A DNA stretch of 64,000 bases, from positions 5,073,501-5,137,500 of the forward strand of contig CAMQGK010000001.1 of NCBI GenBank assembly GCA_947000775.1, written 5' to 3'. The translations under genes and the position numbers were made by a program. The notes beneath the pieces were generated by a model. The model searched no databases. It saw only the letters and a list, made by a program, of their open reading frames with translations, and was not told where the DNA came from. This DNA is from Pterois miles (lineage: Eukaryota; Chordata; Actinopteri; Perciformes; Scorpaenidae). Below, piece after piece: positions 35,801 through 47,440 of this stretch; position 1 is the stretch's first letter; every line of letters starts with the position of its first letter.

Positions 35801-38800
35801 AGCAGCGCTGAACAAATATGAATCAATATTCTGTTACTGTTATGCCTATTTCTCTATAGAGAATTACAATATGCTGAAAGAGATTTTTTTTTTTTGGCCC
35901 AATGATGCAAAAAACTTATTCTAGTTGACAGATGTAGGACAGATTTGGGAAGATCAAGAAACTGAGTTATCCTTGCATGTGGGTCTTTGTTTCAGCTATA
36001 ATGCAAGAAAGAAAATGTGTGCACTCATTTTGGGCCAGATAATGAAGTTTCATCATCTCGTATACTTTCTATAAGCAGAAAAGACCTTTCAAGTAAGGAT
36101 GGTCTCGACTCATGAATGCAGTGTATCAAGAAACACAGGCTTAAAATGCTATTTTGGGAAGACATACTGATGAATAAGCAACACCTAGCATCAGGTTTTA
36201 TTACTTGTTTGGTCCAACTGTGAAGCGCCTCACTGAGAGACTTGAATAGTGTGTACTAACATGTCCTGCTCTGGCAGCTGGGAGTATGAAGTCTTCAGAC
36301 TGCCTCTACGTTTGGCCACCGGTGGCTCCTGACTGTCATGCAGCTTCTGCAGTCTGGTGTGCCTGAGAGAAAAAAGTCAATACAGACAGTAAAGGATTAT
36401 GTAAGTCATAACGTATGTTAACAATGGTAATAATATGCATCACACAACTTGCAGGATTATCAAAGTATCAAAGAAAGGTGTTTTGTAAAACAAACTGTTT
36501 TACAAAACACAAACATTTTTTTTTTTTTTTTAATTTGGGAAAATTCAAACAGCATCATATCCAAACTCAGCAAAAATGTCTGCAGAGTTGGTTTGATTTG
36601 CTCTTACTGGATCAAACAAGATCATTCACATTTTCTAAAAATGTGATATTTCAAGGACAAATTAAAAAAAAAAAGGATCCACAGGATGATGTGCAATGGA
36701 ATCTAACCTTAAGTTGTCAAGTGTATAAAGTTATCTTACATGTTTTTCTGGTTCCAGGTCAGGTGCTTTTGGTCCACCAGTTGCAGAGTGAGTCCAGATT
36801 CGGAGTTTTGCCACACTGACAAAACCTGAAACCAAGAGAGATAAGGTTTATACAACCGGAGCTCTGTCTTCAGTGAGCATGAAATTAAGAAGGGATAGGC
36901 TACAAAGGTGTTTTTTTTTTTACAGTAATGGGTCGTCCATGAAAAAAACAGAACCAAATCCCATCCTATATTTTGTACACAACTCACAATCCTTCAAATG
37001 GGAGTTTAATAATTGGCAACATGTATATTTTTTTGAAAATTACTATACACAGTAGCCTTGTGTTGTAGTAAATCCTGAAAAAACAGTTGATAACATGGGA
37101 TAAATAAAGGTTTATGTTTGTACAAAGTTATTCTGAACACTTCAGTAATATACCAATAGTGACAATGCTGCTGTAATAACTATGTTTACCACTGCTATCA
37201 TGAAATCCTTAGATTAATGCTATGAATCGTGTGTATCGTCAGAGGTCACTGGCTACAGGTCTTGCCTTGGAATAGAAGGCCCTGTGGCTCTTAGACCTGG
37301 GCTGAAGAGCAAAGACCAGACAGCGGTCAGCGCTGTGGAGAGGGAACGGTAGGTGGGGGAGCAGGCTGCTCTCATACTCCACGAGAAGAGATGCCACAGC
37401 GCTGGAGTCCTGGTAAAAGAGGGCACAGAAATCATACATACTGTGAGCAGGAACAAGAAATACAACAGCTAATATGTTTTATCACATTTTTAAAGAAAAC
37501 TGTCTTGTAAATCATGAATGTCCATGTAACAACAAAGCAGATCTTGTGTAGAAAAGTATATATGTGATCATCTATGTGTCATAACTGTAAATATTACCGG
37601 ATCATAGAACTTGATGGTGTTGATGTGATCCTTGGACACAGTAATGCTTCCATATTGAGTATGGATGAACAAGAGTCCCTCAGAGAAGAAAATGATTTTT
37701 CCTAAAATAAAAATTAGAAAAAATATAAAAAATCATTCAGAATCACAACTCTAGGACAGATAAGGTACGACACTGGCCAGAATATATGAGAAAATATTCC
37801 AATTTAAACAGAAATTAAATACTGAGAATCAATAAAATAGACTTTTCATTTTACAGGGTGGTGTAAAACTGACTTTGACATTGATTTCAGATTAAAAATC
37901 ACAGATTATACAGCAGCACTGTACGTCAACACATAAATATCATGGCAGAAACATTAATATTAATGGAAAGTGTCACCTTCTTCGGGTGTGGAGAGCTGGC
38001 TGCTGGAGAACACATACGCAGCATCTGCTACAGTCAGAGCGGTTCCCAAACAGGTGCCTTCCTCTTTCTGTTTAAGACACATATTATAAATTGTGAGGTC
38101 ACAGGCTCATACATGCTGTACATAAACATGTATACATACAGTGCAGTGGACACGTGAAGATACTGAACTTACCTTAGCAAGATGCTGGGCTTGCTCAGAT
38201 TGCTTGACATCAGATTCCATCTAAAAATGACATGACTTTTTACTACTTTTGACAACAAATACACAATGTGTATTTATGCAACTGTGCAGTCCTTAAACTA
38301 AAGGTGAACAACATGATTTCTGCATTGAAGAAGACTGAAAATGTGAAAAATAATCTTGACTAAGTAACTCAGTCTGAATCCAAACATTGTGTTTATCACA
38401 TTAATATGAAATTTTCTGATTTTCAGTCCCACACATACAAGCCAGCAGGCGTATCGTGGCACAGTTGTTGTCAGGATGGTGTAGCAGCTGTCTGAGGACA
38501 CAGTGCCATCTGCAGGAGACGAAACAGACTTGTTAAAACAAAGGGCAAACAACAAAGCCGAAGGATGACTAACAAGGAAGACCAATCACGAACTTGATCC
38601 GCGGAGCAGGAAACAAACTATTTTTAGACTAGTGCTGTTGTCTCAAAATGACTTTTGACTTTTTCTGTTAACAATGACCTGATTTGTCCTGCTTAATATA
38701 TAAATCAAGTTTCCTTCATGGAATCAATCAGCAGTCAATTCTAATTAGACTTAAACTAATCAGTATTGTACCTTTCTGCTGAATGTTGATGCTAGACTCC

Positions 38801-41800
38801 AAGAAAGATTCAGAGAAGACCACCGAGCCCAGGTCGCCTCCATCCCACTGCAGGTCTGGGATGTCATGGACCATCATGGATGCCTTAAAACAAAAGTAGA
38901 ATTAGTAAAGATGAGAAAAAATGCTTTTCAGAGGAAAATTATATACACAAGGCATGTCAATGCTATCCTTCAGTCAAGCAGCAAAAAAATAAATAAATAA
39001 ATAAAGCTTCTCTAACTTACTGTTTTCACAACGTAACGGCTGCCTTCATCAGTCAGGGGAATGATCCTGAAAACAAAAATAAAACAGGCTCTTAACATCT
39101 GAAATCACATATTTACATTTTGTCAGTATGTCCAATTCTTATCTATTATTATGTCTATTATTATCCTATTCAGGGTTGTGGGGGGCTGGAGCCAATCCCA
39201 GGTAACATTGGGCATAGGCGGGGTACACCCTGGACAGGTCGCCACACTATCACAGGGCTGACAGATAGAGACAGACAACCATTCACACTCACATTCACAC
39301 TTACGGGACTTTTTTTTTTTCAATTTTTTTTTTTTCAATTAACCTGTATGTCTTCGGACTGTGGGAGGAAGCCGGAGAACCCGGAGAAACCCCAAGCTAA
39401 CATGGGGAAAACATGTTAACTCCACACAGAAGAGCCCCAATCTGGGCTTGAAAAGGCAACCTACTTGCTGTGAGGCAACAATGCTAACTACTGCACCGCC
39501 ATGCAGCCTGATTTTATAGGTATTTTTCTACTAACACAATGACATTTTCATTGAGTTGTGTCAGAAAATACAAGTGCTTGAAAAATGCCCAGTAAGGACT
39601 AGTTCGCACTCACCTTCCTTGCATATTCACTGCTTGAATGCTGAATTCACATTTAGACCTGAGGAAAGAAAACAAAGAATCAAACTGATTCAAACAACAG
39701 ATTACATTTCATGACAGAGAAAAAAATCCAAATCAATCTGTACCTGAGAGAATTGCGGTACTGGTTTAAATTCATCGAGTCCAAAGCCACTAGAAAGGTG
39801 TTCTCTGCCACATCCTTAGCCTGCAATAATAAACATGACTGAATGAGAAACATGCTGAAAGATAAATGTTAAACTAGGTGCTCTTTTTTCTTCTTACCTT
39901 GGTAGCGCTGGAGGTACAGGAGTAACACTTGATTCCTGACAGGACTGCCTGAACAGCAGCTGAATAAATCTGAGACAAAACTCTGAAAAAAGAAAAAAAA
40001 AATTCATTCTGACATTCTGCATAATTTAACACACGGCCAAACAATAGCTTACAGGGAAAAATACTAATTACTAGATTCAAAATTAAATCACTTACAAGAC
40101 TTCTGTTTTCTTTTGCTCTGTGTTTTGGTTTCCTGTGGATGAAATACAGCAAGTGAAAATAAATTACATACTAACAATACAAATAAGGGCTTCTTGTATT
40201 ACACTTAACCCCAGGCAAGCCAAGCCCGTTCTGGACCCTGCATTTAACGGCACCCACGGCAACATTTCACACTAGCAATTCTGACAGATGGTTAGTTAAT
40301 ACTGCTTTAACCCCTGGGTTAATAAACACAACATGCAATTTTTTATTAACCTCTCAAAAATCCACCGTCTTTCAGAGGTGGCAACAGGCTCAGTTTTAAA
40401 GCTAAAGTGAAGATAGTGGTATCATATATGCATAGAAACGCTAAGGAATATATTGCTACCATGTCTTACTAACTTGTCAAGAAGGAGGTTATATAACGCT
40501 TCAAACTGTCATTGCCATGTTCAAAGGGGTCCCTTGACCTCTGACCTCCAGATATGTGAATGTAAATGGGTTCTCTGGGTCCCCACCAGTCTCCCCTTTA
40601 CAGACATGCCCACTTTATGATAATCCCAGTCAGTCTGGATCAAGTCATAGTCAAGTCAGCACTCTGACACACTGACAGCTGTTGTTGCCTGTTGAGCTGC
40701 GGTTTGCTGTGTTTTGATTTGAGCATATTTTATGCTAAATGCAGAACCTGTGAGGGTTTCTGGACAATATTTGTGATTTTGTGGTGTTAATTAACTTACA
40801 ACAAAAAATATACACGGACATTTGCATAAAGCAGCATATTTGCCCATTCCCATGCTGAGTATTAAATACATGACAAATATCCATTTAAGGTACATTTTGA
40901 ACAGATAAAAAAAGTGCAACTATTCATGATAAACTACAGACAATCATGTGATTAATTGCGTTTAAATATTTTAATCAATTGACAGCCCAAAAAAATATAT
41001 ACTTTTTTAAAAAAACTAATAATTTTACAAGTTCATTAATCACAAATATAATAAGCAAAGTCAAACATAAAACCTCACCAAGGTATGGAGTGTGGGTGGT
41101 CCCAAAGAAATAGGTTCGAGAGCAGCTCAGAGGTCCTTTGGGAGCGACACATTGCAGAATCTAGTGGAAAAAAAGGTGCTTTTTTTGAAAGATACAACCA
41201 TACCAAGTTTGCACTCCACAATTAACACAGACAAAAGCAGTGCAAAATGAGCTACAGCTCATATTTACAGGAGACACACGATCAGTGATCACGTTTCCTG
41301 GAGATACGATTTGACAACATTGCTTTGAAACATGTGGTTGTACCAGATTACTTCAGGAGGTGGTGCTGCAGAACAGTTTTCCTCTTTAACTACAATTTCT
41401 AAAACATTAAACATTAACAGCAAACATTAAATACAGAGAATGGAAAAAAATTCCACCGATTTCATTTGACATGCTGAAGAGTTGTCACAGTGGCAGGTCT
41501 TCTACTAAACTAACCACTTCAGCAGGTGCCAAGCCATTAAGAGGGATCCTATTATAATGCAAGTAGTTTACAGTGTTTATATTCCTCACCATGTGTCTGG
41601 CTGCCGAACCAAGAGGTCCTGTGCTGCGGACCTGATGACTCTCTGAGGGAAAGTTGAACGAATAACTCTCCAAATCCTCTGAGGACGAATGTTTCCCAAA
41701 CAACACAAAGGGCTGCTGACTTTTACTGAAATAAAGAAACATTTGATTAAGCAATAGTTGTTTTTTTGTTCTACAAATCACAAAACTACAGATGAAGACA

Positions 41801-44800
41801 ATTTCAGTATTTAAACATTAATGAATAATTAGAGTACCTTTTATCTGTAATGTTGCTTGAGATCAGTCCATGAGAGTAATAAATACGGAATGCCTGAGGA
41901 TGATGAGAATAAACTTTATGCAATAAAAAATGTAAAAAAAGGTTTGTACACTGTAGCTCCCTTAAGTACAATTCATTATCACATCTTCAAATAGTTTCAA
42001 GCAGAGGCCTTTCTAACAGATGCTCTTCTTCAGACTTAAATATGCACACAGATGCTATCTTTAAATATAAACACTACGGTCACATGATAACGCCAGTGAC
42101 CCATATTACACTTTATGCAGACACAAGTACACTTTGCTGACTAGTAAGACCAGACATTGAACTGTGCTGTTTGAAAATAGTCTTCACATTTGTTGTAAAC
42201 TACATAACATTTACAACAAATCCATAAGTTGTCATTCAAGCAGACTGACTTGATCTCGTTCCAGTCACTACACCTATTTTGTTTCTTGTCCACCTATTTT
42301 TTTGGAATAGATGGCAACAGGCATACCTCCCCTGCCTGTGCTTCAGATAGCTCCAAGATGGACAGATGGCTCTCAAGATCCATGCTGGAGAAAAAGCTGC
42401 TCCACTGCTTCTCAAAGTTTACCAAGTCCTAAAATACAACAAACAACACCTAGGTTAAAGTACACATCATACTAGACGGTCATGTTCACAACTTCACATA
42501 CTAAAATATAACTATTGATTAGCCAGAAGTCACTGGTGACTGACTAAAGCAGTTTATTATCAAAATAAATTCATTATACTTCAACGGCTTTAAAAACATG
42601 GACATTTTTTGATATAGATAGCGGATAACATATTATTGACCTTTCTTAATATAACTATGATGGATTTCTGGACATGAACAGCTGATGAAAAAAGAAGCTC
42701 AGTGTTACCTCTGTGAGCAGATTATCCAGAGATACTGGGTCGAGTCTGTTGTAAACCTGCCACAGCTTCTCACTCATGTCCATTAGCTGGAAAAGCAGAT
42801 ATAGACATAAAGATATAGATATAAGAATATATAAAACAAGCTTAAACAAAAAGTGTAATGCACTCTGGGTGTCTTACAATTTTGCCATAGTTCAGAGCTA
42901 TATATATATATATTGTTTTGCTTGCAGGTACCTTATATTTCATGGTAAAAAAGCTTCCTCCACCGATGCCTTCCAGGGCAAAGGCTTGAATCAGGGGCCA
43001 CTTTTCCACCATAAACATATCAAACCTCTGGGTGGGTCCTAAAAGTAACAGTACAGCAAACAATACCATGTAGTTAATGTGTGAGTACTCTTTAACATAC
43101 ATATGTGTAGTGAATGAATGGGGAGATTAAAATGTGATGATATATACCCTGGGAGCAGTACGGTACGCCGATACGATAACAGTCCTGCACCATTGTGACA
43201 AAACTGGAGATTTTGAATTCCTCTGCTGCTTCCTCATCTTCATACTGTGTGTGGAGGTGGGGAAACGACAGGGGTAGAAAATATGACATCACAGAAAATG
43301 ACTCAATCTCAGCAATCACAACTGCAAATGCTGCTATAAAGGGTCATAGTTACAATTCTCAGCAATGGCAATCATTACCTGAAGAGGCCTAGCCACCTGT
43401 TCACAAATTGCAGGTACAGTGGTAAAAACTACAACATACTGTCACTGATGAAAGTGAATGTGCTGCTTTCAGTGTGCAGCCTGTGTAGACACGGTACAAC
43501 ACTTAAGCTGACTTGTCTGATAGACAGACTGATGTAGAGCATGGTTGATATGTCAACATGCTTAAATACTCTTAATAAAGCTCCTACTCCTAACTTAAGC
43601 ATACAGGAACTGTAATTAACAGCAGTGATCAGCCTGTAGGGGAGTAAACAAGCTTTTTAACCTCCGCCTCGGTCATGCAGTAGAGATGCAGGTTCCTCCA
43701 GTGAGACACGTAGGGCAACAGGTAGCTGTAGTTCATTGGGTTGCAGTACAGATGAACACACTCCGCCTTGATCAGCAGAATTACATCTGGAAAGCAGATA
43801 AACGATGTGTTAGAATGGATTAAAAACTTAAGCAAGCACACTCAAATATGATTACAAATGTGACTTGAAAACTCACCATCCAGCATTTCATCAGGAAATT
43901 CCTCGAGGACATGCTCCAGATTCAGCTGATTTCTTCCATATAGTCCGTAGAACAGGTATTTCGCCAGCTCAGTGCACCCCTCATTATATCTGCTGTCAAT
44001 TCCTAAAATATACACAAAAAATGTTTTGAAATGACCGTATGAACTGTGTTATTCACATTCAAAATTTTTTTCCTCTAGCCTTTACAGTTGGTAGTGTAGT
44101 TAACCAGGCTGGGTAAAGATAAAATATTTTGTATGATAACATACCAAGAGAGCAGAGGATGCCATCAGGAGTGGCAGCGCCACCCTCACAGAGCAGAGAC
44201 TGAACCTGACGCAGGCGACAGCAACTGAAAAAATGGCACATTAAAAACAATATACAGTCATGGCTTTGTTAGTTATGAACAGTAACTTCAGCTACCAGGT
44301 TCAAGTTTATCCATAGAAACAGCAGTTTAATAAAGATCTCAACACAAGGTCCAACTAGTTGTTTCCAAAGAGTTCAACCACATCTCATAGTTTGACAACA
44401 AACGGATATAGCCAGACAAGTTGGACCTTGTATTTTTGTCAAACACTATACTGTATATGCAGTATAATAAATCTTGCATTTATGACAAATGTATGATAGC
44501 CAAGATCATTACCCCAAAGCGCAGTCACAATTATGATATAAGCTAAACATGTCATGACTTTTGGCAAAATAAATAATTACAATTACGATACTGTTTTAGT
44601 AGAGTAAGTCATTACTCAGTCATTATAAGCGTTACGATTTAGCTAATTTAGTGTGTTTTTGTGTAGGGATGCTAACGTTAACGTACTTCCAGGGAATCCT
44701 ACACAATTAATCATGAATTAAGCTAACGTTAGCTTAAGGTTTTGGCAATAAAATATAATAAAATACTTGACAGATGTGCAGGGAACTGACAGGAATGGGT

Positions 44801-45064
44801 GTTGCACTGCTAAGCTAAATTAATATGTAGCATCACTTAAGCAGCTAAGCAATACTGACAGCGTTGACCTGCATTGCTCGAGTTAGCAATAAGTGATATT
44901 TAGACGTTGACAAATATCGGACAACGGCTGGCGCTAACGTTAGCCTGGTTAGCTTTGACAGCTTCGCCGAGGCGTTTTCTGGTAAACACAATCCGATATT
45001 AACGTTACCTGACGGCTGGGTTGATTCCCGAGAACTTCCCGTTAACTCTCCGTATACTGGCCAT
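22356..45064 (-). CDS. dnaaf9: Dynein axonemal assembly factor 9 (C20orf194/Shulin family), 1,131 aa, 37 coding exons
   Basis: The gene reads right to left from ATG at 45064 to TGA at 22356. The 37 exons given in the three entries below sum to 3,396 nt, exactly 1,132 codons, with consistent phases at the junctions checked. I recognise the family from blocks such as FDMFMVEKWPLIQAFALEG, GGSFFTMKYK and the acidic C-terminal tail. The length is close to the human protein as I recall it (about 1,177 aa). Shulin in Tetrahymena binds outer dynein arms and holds them in a closed, inactive form for delivery to cilia; the same cytoplasmic role is expected in ciliated fish cells. No signal peptide or membrane span is evident. 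A GLPGSHKK segment (residues 745-752) resembles a Walker A loop but lacks the GKS/T ending. One donor is GC rather than GT. The introns carry many transposon relics. Confidence 0.85.
23444..23745 (+). repeat. Second tRNA-derived SINE family, copy with corrupted centre
   Basis: The head 'agtctgtaggga...gctgggaaccggagggtcac' and the tail 'ttccccactgtgggactaat' match the SINE at 48334-48516 in forward orientation. The middle (about 23530-23610) is runs of G and C with no resemblance to the other copy. See the finding on possible assembly error. Confidence 0.55.
24032..24627. mobile_element. Pogo/Tigger-like element, internally deleted
   Basis: The ends TGTATTTTTTGCACTATAAG and CTTATAGTGCGAAAAATACG are inverted repeats, followed inside by repeated 'ataaggcgcac' motifs. 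It is nested within the foldback element and lies in the dnaaf9 intron between exons 35 and 36. Confidence 0.65.
24116..24349 (-). pseudogene. Pogo-type DDE transposase fragment
   Basis: The frame includes IIPGGLTEELQPLDIGVIRS followed by FKVKLRAAW, the segment around the second catalytic acid in pogo/Tigger DDE transposases. The N-terminal DNA-binding domain and the rest of the catalytic core are missing, so it is inactive. Confidence 0.65.
28975..29641 (+). repeat. DR1-bearing dispersed repeat, copy 2 (dnaaf9 intron)
   Basis: Same blocks as copy 1 with the DR1 motif at 29189-29201. The right end 'gattgacagccctaattg' looks like the terminus of a hAT-type DNA element, so the family may be non-autonomous DNA transposons. 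Confidence 0.65.
29893..34534. other. Large dnaaf9 intron (between exons 28 and 29)
   Basis: The 4.6-kb intron contains the Tc1-like element. The rest shows no exon. The 30341-30730 plus-strand frame has no recognised domain and no splice support. Confidence 0.55.
31645..32433 (+). mobile_element. Deleted Tc1-like transposon
   Basis: The ends TACACTCAAGGAAAAAAGAA and CTTTTTTTCCTTCAGTGTA are inverted, with TA at the borders. Inside, on the plus strand, a frame begins MLQAGKSTRDIAREFGVHHY, the helix-turn-helix of a Tc1-type transposase. The DDE catalytic region is gone. It lies in the 4.6-kb dnaaf9 intron between exons 28 and 29. Confidence 0.65.
34535..40132 (-). CDS. dnaaf9: dnaaf9 exons 12-28 (middle)
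   Basis: Exons in transcript order: 40096-40132, 39898-39982, 39744-39820, 39614-39658, 39021-39066, 38772-38883, 38439-38509, 38173-38220, 37977-38067, 37598-37701, 37266-37409, 36740-36825, 36261-36362, 35423-35540, 35220-35308, 34932-35051 and 34535-34660. The exon at 37266-37409 ends TCCAAG|GCAAGA, a GC donor joined to a normal AG acceptor that restores SKVLSVW. The exon at 35220-35308 carries the GLPGSHKK loop after a VVITIIT beta strand, so the region looks like a degenerate nucleotide-binding fold. Confidence 0.85.
35796..35862 (+). repeat. Dispersed repeat fragment shared with 535-600
   Basis: 'cagcgctgaacaaatatgaa' and 'ctgttactgttatgcctatt' match 535-600. It lies between dnaaf9 exons 24 and 25. 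Confidence 0.5.
39163..39512 (-). repeat. SINE-like repeat inside a dnaaf9 intron
   Basis: A near-complete reverse copy of the 6883-7257 repeat runs from 'cagggttgtggggggctgg' to 'tgctaactactgcaccgcc'. It is interrupted by two T-runs at 39307-39335. It lies in the intron between the exons at 39614 and 39021-39066. Confidence 0.65.
40365..40990 (+). repeat. DR1-bearing dispersed repeat, copy 3 (dnaaf9 intron)
   Basis: Very similar to copy 2 over 'gataatc...cagtcagtctggatcaagtc'. The DR1 motif is at 40535-40547 and the copy ends in 'caattgacagccc'. Confidence 0.65.
41079..45064 (-). CDS. dnaaf9: dnaaf9 exons 1-11 (N-terminal third)
   Basis: Exons in transcript order: 45009-45064, 44145-44224, 43877-44002, 43662-43786, 43148-43244, 42932-43038, 42709-42786, 42327-42428, 41838-41893, 41590-41725 and 41079-41160. 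All are bounded by AG acceptors and GT donors on the minus strand. Exon 1 encodes a short basic start (MASIRRVNGKFSG). The following exons encode Cys-rich helical segments, then the conserved FDMFMVEKWP block in exon 6 and the LMDMSEKLWQVYNRLDPVSL segment in exon 7. Phases run 0/2/1 consistently through the exon 1-2, 2-3 and 4-5 joins, which I translated across. Confidence 0.85.
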
Positions 45065-45175
45065 GGTAGCTGTTGTCACGGTTCACACAATGGACGTTTT
45101 AAACCGAACAACGTTTGAGTATTTTCAGGCCGAATAACTGCATCTTCTTCATCACTCTGGATAACGTCTACACGA

Positions 45176-45189
45176 GATAGCGTAGCAAC
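45176..45189 (-). promoter_or_regulatory. Weak X-box-like site upstream of dnaaf9
   Basis: About 115-125 bases before the ATG the minus strand reads GTTGCTACGCTATC. The first half matches an RFX half-site (GTTRCY) but the second half deviates at two positions from the X-box consensus. RFX factors drive many motile-cilia genes, so a site here would make sense. The match is partial. Confidence 0.25.
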
Positions 45190-45574
45190 GGAGCAAACCA
45201 TTTCATGTTTAGGGGTGTCCAGGGTATAAATATAGTAGTTCGGGAAAATGGTGATAATATATACCGCCAATTATTAAAATATTCGAAAAATTTCGATATC
45301 ACAATAACCATGGTTTATATTAGTTGAATTAGACGATTGATAATAAGCACTGTATCCGGATTTACTAGAAGGTTTCCCCCATTTTACGCAGTAGTACTGC
45401 CTTGTTTTGGGCCGCTTTGACAGCGGCAGGCAGTACAGGGAGATGGTGAAATCACTCAGTAATAGTGAGGGGAATTCGGCTCTTTTCAGAGAACCGGCTC
45501 TTTCAGCTCGGCTCACTAAAAAGAGCGGCTCTTTCGGCTCCCAAACGGCTCTCCAGGTTATTTTGTTGCTTTAA

Positions 45575-46171
45575 TTAATTTATTATCAACAACAATATAA
45601 AATTATGCACAAAATGAATTACTAATGTAATTGTTATGTTAGCTGCATTGTCTGTAACACAGCATCCCTCTTTTGGCCTCTTTGAGCAGCTCTTCTGCTC
45701 AGTTCTCAGAAGTGTGTTTGTCGCTGAACTCAAAACCAACCAGAAGACAGGACACCATTTTACAATTTTCAATAAAGTGACATGTAACTGACAAGAAGGA
45801 TGCTGCTGTGGATTTTTAACCCTCTCTTGCAGTGGATGCAAGTTCTCTGTCATATAGGCCTGGGATGATTTTTTTGTTTTCCTGCTTGGAATTGCATACA
45901 TAGGATTCAGTGCATGAATAAACTTCCTGAATCCTTTATCATCCACAACTGAAAATGGATGGAAATCAAGTGCAATCATTTTTACCAGTTCTTCATCAGC
46001 TGAGTTATGTCTTGCTGCGGTCACAGACTTCTGCACAAACTGTCTCATAGAGCTCTGGGTTGGTTTAGGTGGTTGTGATGGTGTACAGCATGATGCTGTA
46101 GATAGTACTACTCCTACTACTACTACTACTACTATAGCAGCAGCAGCAGCAACAACAGCTGCAGTAGACAC
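45575..46171 (-). pseudogene. Fragment of hAT (ZBED-like) transposase
   Basis: A 198-codon open frame contains the block FHPFSVVDDKGFRKFIHALN, characteristic of the central part of hAT transposases, and VTDNAANI near its end, the usual catalytic-Asp context. The N-terminal BED finger and C-terminal dimerisation domain are missing. The N-terminal Ala/Val runs come from a trinucleotide microsatellite. Confidence 0.65.
46105..46163. repeat. Compound trinucleotide microsatellite (CTA)n(GCA)n
   Basis: Runs of cta followed by gca and aac triplets lie inside the decayed hAT transposase and translate on the minus strand as alanine and valine runs. Confidence 0.7.
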
Positions 46172-46550
46172 ACTGGCACCTTCATTAATATCACACTAAA
46201 CTGACTGTTTTATCTTCCCATTGCTCTGATTGGTGGACTGTTCTCAGGTTGTTTGCCTGTGCAGGTTGTTTGTGGCTCTATATGATATTCCTGCAGACTC
46301 TACACTCTGCCTTTGTATTGTCAATAAAACTGAAATGGTCTTGGAGTCACTCATTTTCTTTACTATACCTTCCTAATGTGTCCATGTTGTCTCTTCTTGT
46401 TGCCCCGGCTCTCTCTCTCACTCCTCTCCCTCTCAATTTGTGCCTACTGCTGCTGCTAGTATAACTCCCGCCCCTCCCCTCTGCTCAGGGCAAACACAAG
46501 GGTCAAACACATATTGACCAATCACGTGCGGCGTGAAGAGAAAAAAAAAG

Positions 46551-46571
46551 TGAGAGAGAGAGAGAGAGAGA
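46551..46571. repeat. (GA)n microsatellite
   Basis: A GA dinucleotide run within the right part of the hAT element at 45463-46670. Confidence 0.85.
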
Positions 46572-47159
46572 AAAAAAGAAAACACGGCTCCCAATAAGGA
46601 GCCGGCTCCCGTCGTTCACTTCAAGGAGCCGACTCTAAGAGCCGTTTCGTTCCCGACCGACTCATCACTACTATACAGGGGAGGAATCACAGTGCAGCCA
46701 AGATATAAACGCTGTAGATGGCTGTAGATCAATAGAGAGAGGATGAAAGTTAGCGTCTTTCTGACCACAATTTCATACAGTATATTCTTTCAATCACATT
46801 ATGTTGCCGTCTAATTTAACGTACATTTAAAATGATACCAAAACATTTTTGAAATCAAATTACAATTAGTGTAGCCAAGTTGACCATAAAATATGAACTC
46901 AAATAACATAACTTACAAAATTAATAAGCAAAAAATTGACCTGTCAGGGAGAGGAGGTTGTGTTGTGGCTATATCTGTTTGGTGATGCCAGGAAGCTGCT
47001 TGACATCCTCCTGGATCCACCTTCTCACATATGTTGACATTATATGTATTATTTTAGGCATATGGATTGTCTATGTTGTATGTCTAGGTTTAGGAGAAGA
47101 TTGTAGTTTGGCTTAAAATAACTCGTAGCATAACTTAAGAACCAAGGGGGACCCAGTCT

Positions 47160-47440
47160 ACATACACATATACTGGGTTCACATATACTGAGTTCACGTT
47201 TTTGCCTGTAACTTTGGAACAAAAGCTCCTAGAAACTCATACGACAACTCAAACGACATGTGTGTTTGCCACTTTCCCACTGAAATTAGTGGGTTGACAC
47301 TGTGTTTTTGAACTCTCCCCCGCTAGCGAGCTTTTAAAACAGTATTAATACAAATAAAATAAAATAATTATATGTAATAATATGTAGACTGGGTTCACAT
47401 TTTTGCCTATAACTTTGGAACAAAAGCTCCTAGAAACTCG
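47160..47440 (+). repeat. Direct repeat pair of about 55 bases
   Basis: The text 'tttggaacaaaagctcctag' with its flanks (ctgggttcac...ttttgcct.taact before, aaactc after) occurs at about 47180-47240 and again at about 47388-47440. Function unknown. Confidence 0.6.

Larger units (their letters stand above)
45463..46670. mobile_element. hAT element with decayed transposase (about 1.2 kb)
   Basis: Ends TAGTGAGG and CATCACTA plus repeated CGGCTC/GAGCCG motifs mirror the element at 1766-2525. The centre carries a broken ZBED-type hAT transposase on the minus strand. It sits about 400 bases upstream of the dnaaf9 start codon, so it bounds that promoter. Confidence 0.6.
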
